This document shows, in pieces, positions 1 through 11,120 of a DNA stretch of 64,000 bases. This stretch comes from Metaphire vulgaris (taxonomy: Eukaryota; Annelida; Clitellata; Crassiclitellata; Megascolecidae). The translations under genes were made by a program, and so were the position numbers. A model generated the notes under the pieces. It worked only from the letters and a program-made list of their open reading frames with translations, made no database searches and was not told the DNA's origin. How positions within the stretch are numbered: the stretch's first letter is position 1; the number at the start of each line of letters is the position of its first letter. The DNA is taken from positions 16,098,776-16,162,775 of the forward strand of contig CM030845.1 in assembly GCA_018105865.1 (NCBI GenBank), in the 5' to 3' direction.

Positions 1-178
1 GTGGAAAGAACTTCAATATTGTGGATTGACCACATTAGAAAGGAGAAGAGAGAGAGAGAGAAGATTTGATGAGAAGATTTGATAGAAACATGAAAATAAT
101 GACTGGAACAGTAGATGTGTCGTACGAGAAATTCCTGACATAAGTACACTATAACAATACAAGAGGCCACAAGTGCAA
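1..178 (+). pseudogene. 3' tail of an old LINE reverse-transcriptase ORF, part of a repeated segment
   Basis: Decayed translation resembles the C-terminal tail of a non-LTR retrotransposon polyprotein (phrases such as DLMRRFDRNMKIMTGTVDV). The same DNA recurs with few changes at 42977-43155. Here it is cut at about 178 by a younger LINE and resumes at about 2983. No open frame remains; it is a fossil. Confidence 0.6.
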
Positions 179-199
179 GGCCACAAGTGCCACAAGTGG

Positions 200-883
200 C
201 ATAATGGATCGGACGATATTAATTTAAAGCAAGCCAGTGGAACTGGCTACTCTGTATCAGACTCTTGTCGCGGCACCCGGCGAGGAGGTGGTGTTGAGAT
301 TTTCCATAGATCTCACTACAAATGTACTGAAATAGATCTACCGGAAGCTACATCTTTTGAATTTGTTTGCAATCGGTATTTCACGGGAGCAAATACTTTC
401 GCTGTACTAGCAGTTTACCGGCCTGGCTCGGAGTGTCTTACTACCAAGTTCTTAGAAGAACTCTCCGAAACCCTCCAGATCCTGATCCTTCAATCCTGTA
501 CCATCATCATTGGGGTTAACATTCACGTACAGGATCTGACGGATACTGACACGATCCGCTTTAACGAACTGCTAAATACGTATGCGCTGAAGCAACACGT
601 AGACTGCGAGACGCACATCGCCCATTCCACCCTTGACCTTGTTATCACTTTTGCAAACTCCGAGGAACAAGTAACTATCGAGGTAGATCCTCTATCGATT
701 ATATCTGATCATTCTTGTATTACCTCGGTGCATGATTTTCCTCGGACAATCGCACCGACATCCTATAAGGAAGTGCGCAGCTGGCGTAAGGTCGATCGGT
801 CACTGCTAATTGAAGCCATCAAACAAAGCCCTTTAGCAAACATCCCGGAAAATTTTAGAGTCGAAGAGATGTTTACCCTATAA
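200..883 (+). pseudogene. LINE endonuclease domain (partial)
   Basis: The open frame reads like the middle and end of an exonuclease/endonuclease/phosphatase domain of a CR1/L2-like LINE: RRGGGVEIFHRSHYKC near the start, FAVLAVYRPGS, a strand ending IIIGVNIHV (the family usually has GDFN-like residues here) and SDHSCITS near the end, matching the SDH motif. The N-terminal strands of the domain are absent. A TAA at 881-883 closes the frame, but the same frame continues to about 1128 with LINE-like sequence before a frameshift into the RT part. It is a dead copy of a nicking enzyme that once made the insertion cut. Confidence 0.65.
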
Positions 884-1110
884 AACGAAACGCTACGGAA
901 CATAGCGGATCAGTTTGCTACTGCACACATTATCCGAACAAATCGCAGACCAATCCTGGCATGGTTCGACGATGAATGTCAAACTGCTCGCAGAACATGT
1001 CGTCTCTTGGAGCGCAAATACAAGAGAACTCGCACCAAAGTTGATTTAAATGAATGGGTCAAAACTTTGAGAAATAAATTTGACCTTCTACAGAGGAAGA
1101 AGGATGATTA

Positions 1111-2910
1111 TTGGAAAAAAGAATTTTAAGTGAAGGTCGCTCAAACTCAAAAGTATGGAAATCCCTCTCTCAACTTCTTGGAAAGAAAAAAGAAACTTTT
1201 GTAAAATCGACCGAAAGTCTAAATGCGGAATCTTTTGCAGATTTCTTCCATACCAAAGTCCTCAAGATTAGAAAAGATCTTGAAACCTTGCCTCCTCCAG
1301 TCATAACCAAGACGTTTTCGGCAGTAGATCTATCAGTGTTCACACCGTCAACCGAAACGGAGATTCGTAAGTTAATAATGGACTCTCCGACTAAATCGAA
1401 CCTGCTTGACCCCATCCCGACTTTCCTACTGAAGGATCTCCTCGATCCGTTGTTAAACTTTATCACGAGCATGATAAACATCTCGCTAGAGAAAGCGCAC
1501 CTCCCGCCGTCCGAGAAAACTTCGATTAATTTTCCTCGCTTGAAGAAACAAAGCCTGGATCCTTATGAACTCTCAAATTATAGACCTATATCAAATTTAT
1601 CCTTTATCTTACAGACCATTGAGAAAATTGTTGCAAACAAGATTCATTCGCATTTAATATCACATGGGCTACTCCCGAAGATGCAATCAGCCTATCGCAA
1701 ATTTCACTCGACCGAAACAGCGCTTCTTCATATCTTATCGGACATCTATGATGCAGTGGACAGTGGAAAAGTGACAACGATGTTGCTACTTGATCTGTCC
1801 GCGGCTTTTGATTGCATCGACCATCAGATTCTTATCTCAAGACGAATTGAGTTTTGGTATTAGTGGAATCGCACTTGAGTGGATAACATCATACTTAACC
1901 GATCGGACATCGAAAGTCATCTATGACTCTATTTCATCAAACTCCAGAGACATGCTATATGGCGTCCCACAGGGCTCGATCCTAGGCCCGTTACTGTTTG
2001 TGCTGTTCGTCAGCGAACCGGAAATGTTATTCGACCTCATCACCTGAACTCTCATTTCTATGCTGATGACATTCAGTTGTATCACTCACATCGCACTGGT
2101 GAAATGGAAGTAACTACTGATACAATTACGGCCTGTACATCGGACATTGACAAATGGCTTCGCACGAACTTACTCAAGTTAAACCCTCAGAAATCTGAAT
2201 TGATCTGGTTTGGTAGTAAAACTCATCTTGAGAAATTAAATTTCACCAGCATAAATCTGGGCTCGGTGCAAATTTTTAGATCGAAGCTAGTTCGAAATCT
2301 TGGAATCCTGTTGGATGAAAACTTAACCATGACACATCATGTCTCTCACCTGGTCTCGACATGTTTCTTTGAATTACGAAACTTAAGAGTGATTGCCTCA
2401 TCAATATCAAGTGATACCGCTGAAGCACTGGTCCATGCCTGGATTAGTACGAGGCTGAACTATTGTAATAGTCTCCTGTTCCAAATCACTGAAGCCCAAA
2501 TAAAACGTCTCCAGGCGGTGCAGAACTCGGCGGGGAGACTGATCACAGGTACCAGACGAAATGAACACATTACACAAATCTTGCGAGAACTGCACTGGCT
2601 TCCGGTCAGAAAGAGGATACACTACAAACTGATCTCTCTTGTCGACAAGTGCTTGCGAGGGGAATCTCCGGATTATCTAATCCAGGATTGTAAACTTCTT
2701 TGCTCGACAAATCGGAGCACACGCCTGCGGTCTGATGACACAAGGAAGATTGTCTCCCACAGGACATCCACTAAAATGGGAGACAGGTCGTTTAGGATCG
2801 CAGGACCAAACGTGTGGAACTCTCTTCCTCCAGACCTTCGTGATGCGTCTCCATCCCGTGTTGTCTTTCTATCTCAGCTAAAGACATATATGTTTGAGAG
2901 TTTTAGTTGA
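1111..2910 (+). pseudogene. LINE reverse transcriptase (frameshifted)
   Basis: Three overlapping frames together cover an RT: NYRPISNLSF and the STETALLHIL region at 1111-1800, the motif-A segment LLLDLSAAFDCIDH, then VPQGSILGPLLF in a second frame (1790-2047). The catalytic box FYADDIQLY at about 2054-2080 and the long tail with LQAVQNSAGRLITGTRR and LRELHWLPVRKR follow in a third frame (to 2910). At least two frameshifts (near 1830 and 2035) separate the pieces, so no full protein can be made, although the catalytic aspartates are preserved. The tail is typical of CR1/L2-type elements. Confidence 0.8.
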
Positions 2911-2982
2911 CTGCAGCGGCGCTTTGGTGCCACAAAGGGCCTAGAAGTATATTTATCTAATCTATCTAATCTAATCAATTGT

Positions 2983-3712
2983 TCAAAAAGAAAAATAACA
3001 AATTTTCTTTACCGCAAGAGTTGTGGACAAATGGAACAATTTGGACGAAGATGCAGCTGAATCAATAAACGATATTCAAAAGTTATCTGGGAAAGTTAGG
3101 TCGTTGAAGGGAAATTTCTCACAGTGATCTCTACGCGGGCTAATTTAGCCTCCTAAACCACTTCAAATCACATTAATATATTATGCATGGCGTAGCATTG
3201 CTCAACTCCGTCTTGTCCGCTCCTTAATATAAACACTGGCTGAGCCAGCCAGTCGGTGTTACTGCGCGGTCTGCCCTTGAGCGTTGCCAAGACACGGCTG
3301 ACCCACTTCGCACGACCGGGATAAGATAATAACGGATGCTGCTTCGGCATCTCTTTCCTAGATGGAAATTCTCCTCCTATTATTATTATGAGTCAGTGAA
3401 GTGCAAACACATTCGGACGTCTATAGTAGACGCTAATTAAAATGGCGATGTGTATTTACTGAGAATGATTAGTCAACCTCAGCAGAGGTCGTAACAGAGC
3501 AGACACAACTACGGCCTTGGTATACAGTTGAGAGCTGCGATTAAGGGCCAAGAATACAGGTAGGGAATGTCGTAATTCAGCGGTTGGGTCTGAATCATGG
3601 CGGGTTGGGTTTTTAAAATGGACCCATCTCCGTGCCTGACTTGTACCACAAAAAATGAACAACGTGCAAAATGAGTTCTGTAGAGTGCTGAGTGCAGAAT
3701 CCGATTGTACAT
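2983..3712 (+). repeat. Repeated segment, copy 1 middle block
   Basis: This block continues the segment started at 1-178 and matches about 43156-43885 with small differences. It contains the decayed end of the older LINE ORF and then non-coding sequence, possibly its 3' UTR. It is interrupted after about 3712 by a SINE that is itself split by a hAT element, and it resumes at 4816. Confidence 0.75.
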
Positions 3713-3781
3713 ACTTAGCATGACTTAGCATGATTTAAAGTGGCTTAGAAGGCATTACTGTCTGTGTGAAAGCCACTAGGG
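3713..3781 (-). mobile_element. tRNA-derived SINE, 3' part (minus strand)
   Basis: Absent from the copy-2 segment at 43 kb. Joined to 4735-4815 across the hAT insertion it forms one short SINE on the minus strand, ending in a small ATGCTAAGT repeat tail. The other half carries the tRNA-like head. Confidence 0.5.
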
Positions 3782-4726
3782 CTGTGTTTCTCAAAACTGT
3801 GTGCCGCGGCACACTAGTGTGCCGCGCGAGATTATCAGGTGCGCCGTGGGAAATTTTATTAAATTTAAAATGTCAGTGTTTTAAATGTCTGAGATCAATG
3901 ACTGTGCTCCAACACTCTATTTTGTACGAATAGCCAGTGATGGCCGTAGCGTCACCGACGAGCTGATGAATCTAGAGTCTTGATAATTTGCCCCCTGGGA
4001 CCTGGGAGGATGGAAGCGCAGCATCGCATACCAACTTGTGACTTCGCAGTTAAAACTACATCGGACGAAGTTGCTTAAGCCATTAAGATGCAACCCCTGC
4101 CCGGTGTCTGCATGGTTTGTGGCACCTAAGGGGGTTTTGTCTGCAGAGCGGCTGTGTACTGGCAGAGAGGACTTGCAGTCTGTTCTGAACCAAGCTATTT
4201 AAGTTGTGAACTTCATAAAATCCTGAACACTTAAATCTTGACTTCTTTCAAAGCTCTGTGAGACAATGGATTCCAAATACACATGCCTATTATACCACGG
4301 CGGGAAGTTAGAAGAGTGGTAACAACGCTGGACGATGGAGCAGAAGGTCGCGGGTTCAATTCCCGCAGGAACCACAGGGTCGACTCAACCTTACTTACTA
4401 GAGGGCGGTGGTAAACTGAGGAGCAGCGTTAAAGCTGCGAGGTAAAACGTGGGTCTGGGAAAAGTAATGGCAACCTACCCCAGATTAATGAATTGTACCA
4501 CCTAAGTCGCTGATTGCCCAGGCCGGAGATAAGCGCCGGAACGCTCGGACTCGAGTACGGGACCCACCCTTACCTTTATTATACCATTTTGATGTTCTCT
4601 GGCTTTAACGAGGGAAGGTTTTGATGCCTTTCATCAGCAAAAAATTGTGACGCCTTTTCAAGTGTGCCGCCGATGCTTTCGCGTATTTCTAGTGTGCCGC
4701 AAGACGAACAAGTTTGAGAAACACTG
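3782..4726. mobile_element. Non-autonomous hAT element with 8-bp target duplication
   Basis: The terminal inverted repeats (TIRs) read C(A/T)GTGTTTCTCAAA at both ends, followed by GTGCCGC-rich subterminal blocks. The flanking octamers CACTAGGG (3774-3781) and TACTAGGG (4727-4734) match at 7 of 8 positions, the hAT TSD length. No transposase remains. A SINE is inserted inside (4298-4576). The element is absent from the paralogous segment at 43-44 kb. Confidence 0.75.
4298..4576 (+). mobile_element. tRNA-derived SINE, complete, with perfect 10-bp target duplication
   Basis: The head carries an A-box-like AGAGTGGTAAC and a B-box-like GGTTCAATTCC. The body contains AAAGTAATGGCAACCTACCC and GGAGATAAGCGCCGG, and ends in TACCTTTATT. 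The direct repeat TATTATACCA lies at 4288-4297 and 4577-4586. A second long copy lies on the minus strand at about 62835-63122, and head-only fragments are at 38843-38915 and 61501-61545. Confidence 0.8.
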
Positions 4727-4734
4727 TACTAGGG

Positions 4735-4815
4735 GCACTAAGTTCCACTAACGAGACTTGAACCCGCTCCGTCAGCCTGACGCTCCCGCACGTAACCCAC
4801 TCTGCCATCTTCCGC
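4735..4815 (-). mobile_element. tRNA-derived SINE, 5' head (minus strand)
   Basis: Read on the minus strand it begins GGCGGAAGATGGCAGAGTGG and carries GGTTCAAGTCT, resembling the A and B boxes of a Leu/Ser-type tRNA. It is continuous with 3713-3781 once the hAT element is removed. It is a SINE promoter relic rather than a functional tRNA, because no proper acceptor stem closes. Confidence 0.55.
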
Positions 4816-5328
4816 CAATGTTATTTTCAGAGATTGGACTGAGACAAATGTGGAAGTGGTATTCAACTTCCTTTGGCAGAAGACGTTACGATAAAAGCGC
4901 AGTGCGAGGTGACAACTTATCAGCAATCGCACTCCTCGATAGAATTTTCTTGTCGGTTTTGTTTGAGTGTCTCAAGTATTCTGGGTTCGGAATAGGGGTT
5001 TCTGCCATCTGCACTACACCCATGGCTACGCTAATACTTATCAGCTATATTTAAAATCCATAAATAGCATAACTTATGACACCTGATATATAGGCCTAGG
5101 TGGGTTTAATTTTATGGTTACCAAAGGAACGATTGGCCTAACAGGAAGACAAGCTCTCGTTCCTTGTGCCCGGCTTACACTGGCCTGTATTGTAATATTG
5201 TTTACGGCTGTCACGATATTTTACCTGATGCAGTTATCATGCATATGCCGTTTCTTCTTTGCGATCGGTTAATTGCGTGGCTGATTTTCTGGATTTATTT
5301 GATCGAACATAGCTACAAAAGCGTAGAC
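4816..5328 (+). repeat. Repeated segment, copy 1 end block
   Basis: Matches 43895-44418 closely, apart from small indels. The similarity stops exactly at GCGTAGAC, where copy 1 continues with CAGTGGCGG, the start of a hAT-type short element. The element may therefore have inserted at the end of the shared region. Confidence 0.75.
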
Positions 5329-5839
5329 CAGTGGCGGCTCTAGGATTTGGCAAGTGGGGGCGTTGAGGTTCGTATTATACACAATAGTCTATATAGTATG
5401 AAGAAATTACGCCGATTATTTTAATTTTACTCAGACCTTTGAACTCAAAGTCGCATATTAGGGAAGATAACTGCAATATACCTTCACCTAATGTTCAGTT
5501 ATTTGACTGACATCAGATAACATTAATTGAGGATCAAAACAATCCGCGGCTAAATTAATTTTGACATTATACGTTATCACGCGTTTAGATTGAATCCAGA
5601 TAAGAAAATAGTTAGACAGATGGCTCTTTTTGCATGCAATGCGGCCGGCCTTATCTGGTAGAATCGTGAATCAAAAAGTGTTAGCAGATCTTTTCACCGA
5701 AGTGAATTGCATGGGAGAAGGTCGTGCTACAGTATAAGACAGTTAGTGTATTCTTCAAATAAGATCCTAACAGATTGAAAGGCTTTTCTTGTCACAAATG
5801 CTACACACTCTGAACACTGAAAGCTTTCTACCGTCTACT
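5329..5839. other. Non-coding stretch starting with a hAT-like terminus
   Basis: Begins with CAGTGGCGGCTCTAGG, the same terminus and following phrase (GATTTGGCAAGTGGGG) seen in the short element at 20689. Its other end was not found. The rest is AT-rich with no convincing frame. Confidence 0.4.
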
Positions 5840-6066
5840 TAATATGGTCTCAGACGGCTTCACTCAACTGAAACGACTCTCTTTAGAATCCTGTGTGATG
5901 TTTGCTCTGCCACTGACCTGCCTGAGGCTACATTGCTTGCCTGTTTTGATGCTTCGAGTGCCTTTGATACGGTTGATCGTGACATATTGTTGAAACGTAT
6001 AAAACTCATTTGGGATTTATGATCAAGCTCTTCTGTTGTTTGCATCCTATCACTCCAGTATCCAAC
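5840..6066 (+). pseudogene. LINE reverse-transcriptase fragment
   Basis: Open stretch with the RT signature RRLHSTETTL, then LLACFDASSAFDTVDRD (motif A). Stops follow at about 6020. At 6068 the sequence CAGTGGTTCCCAACC begins, a classic hAT-type terminus, suggesting that a DNA element interrupted this LINE. Related CR1-like RT sequence appears again at 6662-7210. Confidence 0.6.
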
Positions 6067-6661
6067 CCAGTGGTTCCCAACCATTTTTAGGCCATGCCCC
6101 ACCAAAGTCGTTTTAAAATCCTTATGTCCCCGTGACACATGCACTGAAGCAATCACAGAAATTGTATTATCGGAATAACATGAAATTATATGAAAAGCAG
6201 CAACGACAGATACAAAACATGCAAAACAAAACTGAATTGCATTAATATACGTTACTCATTTAGTAATGAAAGCTTCTTTTATAAATCTATATTCCCTGCT
6301 ATTGTCAACTGGCCGTGGTCGGTTTATAAAAGGAATGCGTTAAAACAAGTCAACAACAGCCGTTCGCATGATTTCATCTATCTGAATAGCTACTGTCCAC
6401 TGTTTACAGACTTCTGAATGCACTGCCTACGATGGGATGTAGGTTAACGTATATGGCGCCATTTGTAATGACATAATACAAGAATCTAATACTTTGTCAA
6501 CGCAGAAAACAGAAAACCTATATTTAACGTGGTTAACAGAATAACTGGTGCAGATTCACGAAACCTAACTCAACCCAACCCAACCCATCAATTTTTTAAA
6601 AATCTCGACCCAAACCCAACCCAACCCAACCCAACCCATGGGTTAACCCAACCCATGGACA
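6067..6661. other. hAT-like terminus and imperfect AACCC repeats
   Basis: CAGTGGTTCCCAACC at 6068 looks like a hAT end; I could not locate its partner. From about 6558 to 6660 there are imperfect AACCC units around a GGGTTAACCC palindrome. A similar ACCCAACC-rich block is at 49020-49200, so this is a dispersed element rather than a telomere. Confidence 0.4.
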
Positions 6662-7210
6662 ACTCTGCTCAATGAACTTTCTCTTAACCTTTCTTTCTCA
6701 AATTGTATCAAGAATCTTGGTATTTACTTAGACAGTAACTTTACCTTTAAACGTCATTTTGTCAGACTCTCTCGATCCTGTTTTTACCAGCTTAGGCAAA
6801 TTAGGGTTACTCGTTCTTCACTTTCTCTGTCTGCAGTCATGCTTTTGTGGCTATTAGGCTAGATTACTGTAATTACTCTTTATCTTGGCCAAAAGCCTGC
6901 TCTCCAATGAGCAATCTGCTCTAAATGCTGTGACTAAAGCTACTCGCTACTCTAGCATCTCAGGTTTAATGTTTAACACCCTCCTCTGGCTTCCAATTTC
7001 TGACCGCGTTAAATCCACACAAGCAATTATTGTTTCTGCAACCCTTCGAGTCAGGCCCCGTCTTACATTACTGAGCTTTTCAAATCATGGAAATATTATG
7101 ATTTTAAGCAATCATTATACTGTGGGCCTCAAGCGTTGTCTGGTCGGCTAGCGGTGACTGCCTCAGCTCATTTTGAGGACAATAGCCTCTGCCAAGCGAC
7201 CAGTCCATGG
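6662..7210 (+). pseudogene. CR1-like LINE RT tail, decayed
   Basis: Translates in shifting frames to IKNLGIYLDSNFTFKRHF, CFYQLRQIRV and a C-terminal tail ending near 7210, the order seen in CR1/L2-type RT tails. Several frameshifts and stops are present. It could be the continuation of the 5840-6066 fragment. Confidence 0.55.
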
Positions 7211-7309
7211 GGGGTATTGTTCTCGTTAGTTGAAATCATGCGCTAAAGATATAATAATTGTAAGCGTTGATAGACGTTAGTCATCAGGCATTTGATTGAC
7301 GAATCTACT

Positions 7310-7475
7310 GCAGGACCGCCGAGAGGGGGCAGGGGAGCAAATGCACAGGGGTCCGGCGGCCTGGAGGGGGCCCGGGCCGATGATGAATATGTGATATTAA
7401 TAGTAACGACACAAAAAGGAGGTCGCCATGTGATATGCACAGGGGCCCGACGAGCAAAAGGGGGCCCGGTGTAGC
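7310..7475 (+). mobile_element. Fragment of CAGGGCCGC-type short element
   Basis: Starts CAGGACCGCCGAGAG and contains GGAGCAAATGCACAGGGG and CTGGAGGGGGCCCGGGCC, the reverse complement of the right half of the complete element at 18933-19275. The other terminus is missing or degenerate. Confidence 0.5.
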
Positions 7476-7484
7476 ATATTATAA

Positions 7485-8040
7485 TGACTCCCATATAATA
7501 ATAACTCCCCCTCTCATTATTATATGTATAATAAAGACTCCCCCTCATTATTATTATATATATATAATAATAACTCTCTATATATTATAATAACTCACAG
7601 AAGAAGTAGGCCTAAAAATTGAAAAATAACCCCAATTTATAAAAAATGTCTCTAAAATGGTTGTATGAAATTATAGACCCATTTCCAATCTCCCAGTTTT
7701 CCTAAAATTCCTGAAAGGGCAATGCTTACCAGAATGTTAAACTACTTTGATGCATTTAATATGCTATCCACTGATCAATATGGTTTCAGCCCTATTTCTC
7801 CACTTAAGTGCCAATAATGAATTTAATTGATACCAAAACAACAAATTTTGAATCCCACAAGCACACTATTGGAACAATCCTCGATATAAAAAAGGTTTTG
7901 GTGCTCTAGACCATGGTATCTCAGCTGGCTTCTGAAAAACTAAGGGAGTTATAATATAGAGAGAGTTATTATTATATATATAATAATGATGGGGGAGTCA
8001 TTATTATATATATAATAATGAGGGGGGAGTTATTATTAGG
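7485..8040. repeat. AT-rich inverted arms around a LINE scrap
   Basis: Blocks of ATAATAACTCCCCC type at 7485-7600 are reverse-complementary to GGGGGAGTTATTATTATA blocks at 7955-8035. Between them lies an RT fragment. Outside them, at about 7255-7300 and 8155-8205, there is a directly repeated phrase ending CATCAGGCATTTGAT. Confidence 0.5.
7672..7950 (+). pseudogene. LINE RT N-terminal fragment
   Basis: Shifting frames give PISNLPVF-like sequence, then MLTRMLNYFDAF and MLSTDQYGFSPIS, followed by a motif-A-like ILDIKK.F.ALDHGI. The first half is repeated with few changes at 23510-23645. A broken RT palm domain. Confidence 0.55.
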
Positions 8041-8469
8041 GCATACAGGCTAATTAGGAACACCGTGAGCAATGCATGAGGATGTGAGGACGTGCACGTG
8101 AGCAATGCATGGGACATTGCTCACGTCGGCTTAAAATTTCGTGTTCTAACGATAAGAATATAAACGCTGATCGGCGTTAATCATCAGGCATTTGATCACA
8201 GAATGTATTCAAAGCTCAGTATCTCTATTATTTTCACTCACATTTCAGCATTTCCAAATCTCTATGTCATTAATTTCTGGTGTTGCCTAAATTAAACAGA
8301 ACAAATAAATAATTAATTTCATGTCAAACTCCTGGTCCTAGAAGCTAAATATATTTTTTTATCTAGGGTTGCATATGAAAATATCATAATTCACCTGACA
8401 CATATCCCATTTTAACCCATTTGTGCCTTGCATTCCCAAAACTGGGACAGTAACATATGTTCCTCTAAT

Positions 8470-8478
8470 ATATGTATG

Positions 8479-8512
<34 letters not shown>
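8470..8512. repeat. AT dinucleotide microsatellite
   Basis: TATATATA run interrupted by single C bases, directly before an RTE-type LINE fragment. Confidence 0.8.
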
Positions 8513-8513
<1 letters not shown>

Positions 8514-9560
8514 GGACTGCTTCATCGATTTCCAAAAGGCATTTGAGACCATAGATCAAAAATAACCTGGGCTGTACTCGAGTCATACGGAGCTGACCAA
8601 AATGTGGTTAGACTGTTAAAAGACATCAGTAATAACTCAAGTTCAGCAGTGCGAATCTGCGTAGAACTTGGAGAATGATTTAAGACGAGCAGAGGACAAG
8701 GCAAGGAGATAACATATCACCTATGGTTTTCATCACAGACCTGGAAAGAGTAATGGACAAAATCAAAGAGCATGTAAAAGGCATAACAGTTCTGTGACTC
8801 TAATTTAACAACCTTAGGTTTGCTGATGATATTGACATCCTAGAGGGAAATGAAGATGACCTGGAAAACGCGGTACAGACACTCAGCAATGAAGCTGAGC
8901 GCTATGGACTGTCGATAAACACTGAGAAGACAAAGACAATGGTGTTTGGCCACAACGAGATCGGAAGAAAAATTAAAGTAAATGGAATAGAAGTAGAGAA
9001 CGTAGGAAACTTCACCTATCTTGGAAGCAACATGACGCATGACTTAGACTGCAGACAAGAGGTCACAAGAAGAGCAGCAATGGCTCTGGATCAACTGACG
9101 GCAATGGACATGATCTAGAAAAGAAAAGCAATAAGCACTGAAACAAAAAAGAAAATACTCGAAACCTGTATCTTCAGCAGCTTTTTATATGGATGTGAAA
9201 CATGGACCATCATCAAAGACTTGGAAAGAAAAATACTAGCCTCTGAAAGAAAATGTTATAGAAAAATACTAAGAATCGGATGAGTCGAAAAAATCACAAA
9301 TGAAGAACTGTACAGGAGAATTCAGCCCAAACAAACCATGCTGGAAAGACTAAAACAAAGGAGATTCCATCTTTTTGGACACATATGCAGAATGAAAGAG
9401 GACAGAAAGATCAAAGCTCTAATGTTTGGAATAATGGAGGGTGCCATTAAGAGAGGGAGACCGCTTCTCGCCCACCAAGCCATCGCGACGTTGACAGAAC
9501 AATTAAACGTAAGCGTCGTCAAACGCTCGCCCACCAACGCATCGCGACGTAAGGACTAAA
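8513..9560 (+). pseudogene. RTE-type LINE reverse-transcriptase relic
   Basis: Decoding across frames gives MDCFIDFQKAFETIDQK (motif A), a degraded middle, then FLYGCETWTIIKDLERK, GHICRMKEDRKIKALMFG and a basic end. This is the C-terminal layout of RTE-type LINEs, with KRGR(P/L)-like basic tails. Many stops are present. Related RTE tails lie at 19800-20340, 28560-28985, 30315-30997, 51895-52365 and 59170-59425. Confidence 0.65.
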
Positions 9561-10350
9561 CCGTCTACCAATAGTCAACCAATCAGAACGCTTGAAGGTA
9601 ACAGAGAGACATACAGAGCAAGGATCTTAATATTATAGATGCCAGTGGTGTAGCCAGGATTCAGGAATAGGGAACACCAAGGCTTGCACAGTAATGGTGA
9701 AGTGAAAATATGAATGTTCGAATTGTCAAATCTAATACCTTTCAGAAGTTGTCACTTTCCAGGAGTAGGCTACTCCGCATCAAAATGTGCAGCCTTGATC
9801 CTAATCCGTCCAAGGTGGGTCCGTCGGACCCCTAACTGCGTTTGGCGAGTGACTGAGCCTAAACGCTTGCAAAAAAATCAGAAAAATTCTAATTCGTTAG
9901 AATTGCCGTTCCACACGTAATGCGTAAATAAAATAATTTAAACACAAAATTATTATTAATTAAAAAAATGGCTTTGAAAATAGTAACGCAGACGACCATA
10001 GTGGGTCTGGCGGACCCATATAATGACATTTCCGCTTGTTATCATCCTGAATGAGCTAGCTAATTATTAGCTTTTGTATGACGCTTTACAAGATTGAAGA
10101 ATTTACGTTACAATACATCTAAAATGCATAAAGCTTAGCAGCATATTTATTTATTTATCTTGAATAGCGTTATTCTGATGTAAACTTGTCACAGGTGATT
10201 CATTTGTGAACGATATTAGGTCTATAAGAAGTTCGTCTACTTTTGTTATTCTAGAGGTATTCTTTGGAAGGAATTGTCTGATTTATTATTTAGCCGATGG
10301 GTGTAGCTAAGTTTTTGAAGCCATGTTATGGAATAGTATTCTAAATGACA
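9561..10350. other. Non-coding stretch with possible piggyBac-like terminus
   Basis: GTGGGTCCGTCGGACCC near 9817 and a looser version near 10001-10020 resemble subterminal repeats of piggyBac-type elements, and a piggyBac-like ORF relic follows. A degenerate hAT end (CCAGTGGTGTAGCCAGG) is at about 9643. No gene otherwise seen. Confidence 0.35.
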
Positions 10351-10860
10351 ATGAGTAGTAAAGTACGTCTAACACGAAGCCAGTTACAAAAAGCTATTCA
10401 AAGCATTGTTGACAATAATACTGAAAGTGACAATGAGGACAATATCAAATGAACTGACTCATTCAGAAAACGAGGAAGATCATGAGAGTCATGCATCAAA
10501 GTATGACAGCGACACGCAGAGTATAGACACAGATGAAAGTAGTGATGCACCAAAATATGGCGAACACATCTTCAAAGCCAAAAGGCAAGAACGGTCACGA
10601 ATGGCATTCAATTTTTCCGCCAACTGGAAAGACTAGAGTACATAATATAGCAAAGACCACTCTAAACAAAGTCACTCTACCCCTGGTAAAGTATTCGAAG
10701 ATCCTGTCGATGCGTATTCCCTATTCATTACTGGCCAAATGATTTCTACCAAGAATTCACTTACAACGCCTATTCTCATTTAGGCTAAATTCAAAACGCT
10801 CGCTCACGAAACAGATTCTTATTGTTTGAAATAACTCTGTTTAGCGCAGTATTTTGGCTG
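10351..10860 (+). pseudogene. piggyBac-like transposase N-terminal relic
   Basis: Starts ATG with MSSKVRLTRSQLQKAIQ and an acidic serine-rich stretch. In another frame it continues KGKNGHEWHSIFPPTGKTR, then NIAKTT and a segment ending near PYSLLAK. The acidic N-terminus, the basic GHEW block and RTRxHNI pattern are the layout of piggyBac-type (DDE_Tnp_1_7) transposases before the catalytic domain. Frameshifts split it, and the catalytic part is not visible. An alternative is another DDE element with a similar N-terminus. Confidence 0.45.
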
Positions 10861-10881
10861 GTTCATCATTGGGGAAGGTAA

Positions 10882-11010
10882 GGGGCTGTCCATTAATTAC
10901 GTCAACAGTTTAGGGGGAGGGGCTTGAAAAAGTTTGACAGCTGTTGACAGGGGAGGGCGGGGGTCAAGAGAAGTTGACGTCAACGATTTCACTTTTTACA
11001 AATATTAAAA
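10882..11010. mobile_element. Half of a GGGGCTGTCC-type MITE
   Basis: GGGGCTGTCCATTAATTACG, then AAAAAGTTTGACAGCTGTTG and AGTTGACGTCAACGATTTC, almost the same as the left half of the complete element at 60293-60712. The right terminus is absent here. Confidence 0.6.
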
Positions 11011-11120
11011 AATAGGAAATTTATATATATTAGTTAACTGTTATGTATGCTATTAGTTCTCGAAAATGTTTGGAAGCGAATATAATATTTCCATTAAAAA
11101 ATTTTATATTGAAACTCGCG

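Larger units (their letters stand above)
179..2982 (+). mobile_element. 5'-truncated CR1/L2-type LINE, nested in an older repeat
   Basis: The element contains an apurinic-like endonuclease domain followed by reverse transcriptase and a C-terminal RT tail, then a short TCTAA-type tandem tail near 2953-2977. Such microsatellite-like 3' ends are typical of CR1/L2-type LINEs. The uninterrupted counterpart of the insertion site is at about 43150-43160 (sequence around CAAGTGCAATTCTTCAAA), which places the insertion within a few bases. Target duplication is at most 2-4 bp. The first part of the endonuclease is missing, so the copy is 5' truncated. Confidence 0.75.

Noticed and set aside
4735..4815. 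Functional tRNA on the minus strand
   Set aside because: A and B boxes are visible but the acceptor stem does not close and it continues into SINE sequence.
6558..6660. Telomere-like AACCC array
   Set aside because: Imperfect, short, and shared with a dispersed block at 49 kb; an element, not a telomere.
7243..7548. Proline/alanine-rich minus-strand frame
   Set aside because: Overlaps the GC-rich CAGGGCCGC MITE fragment.
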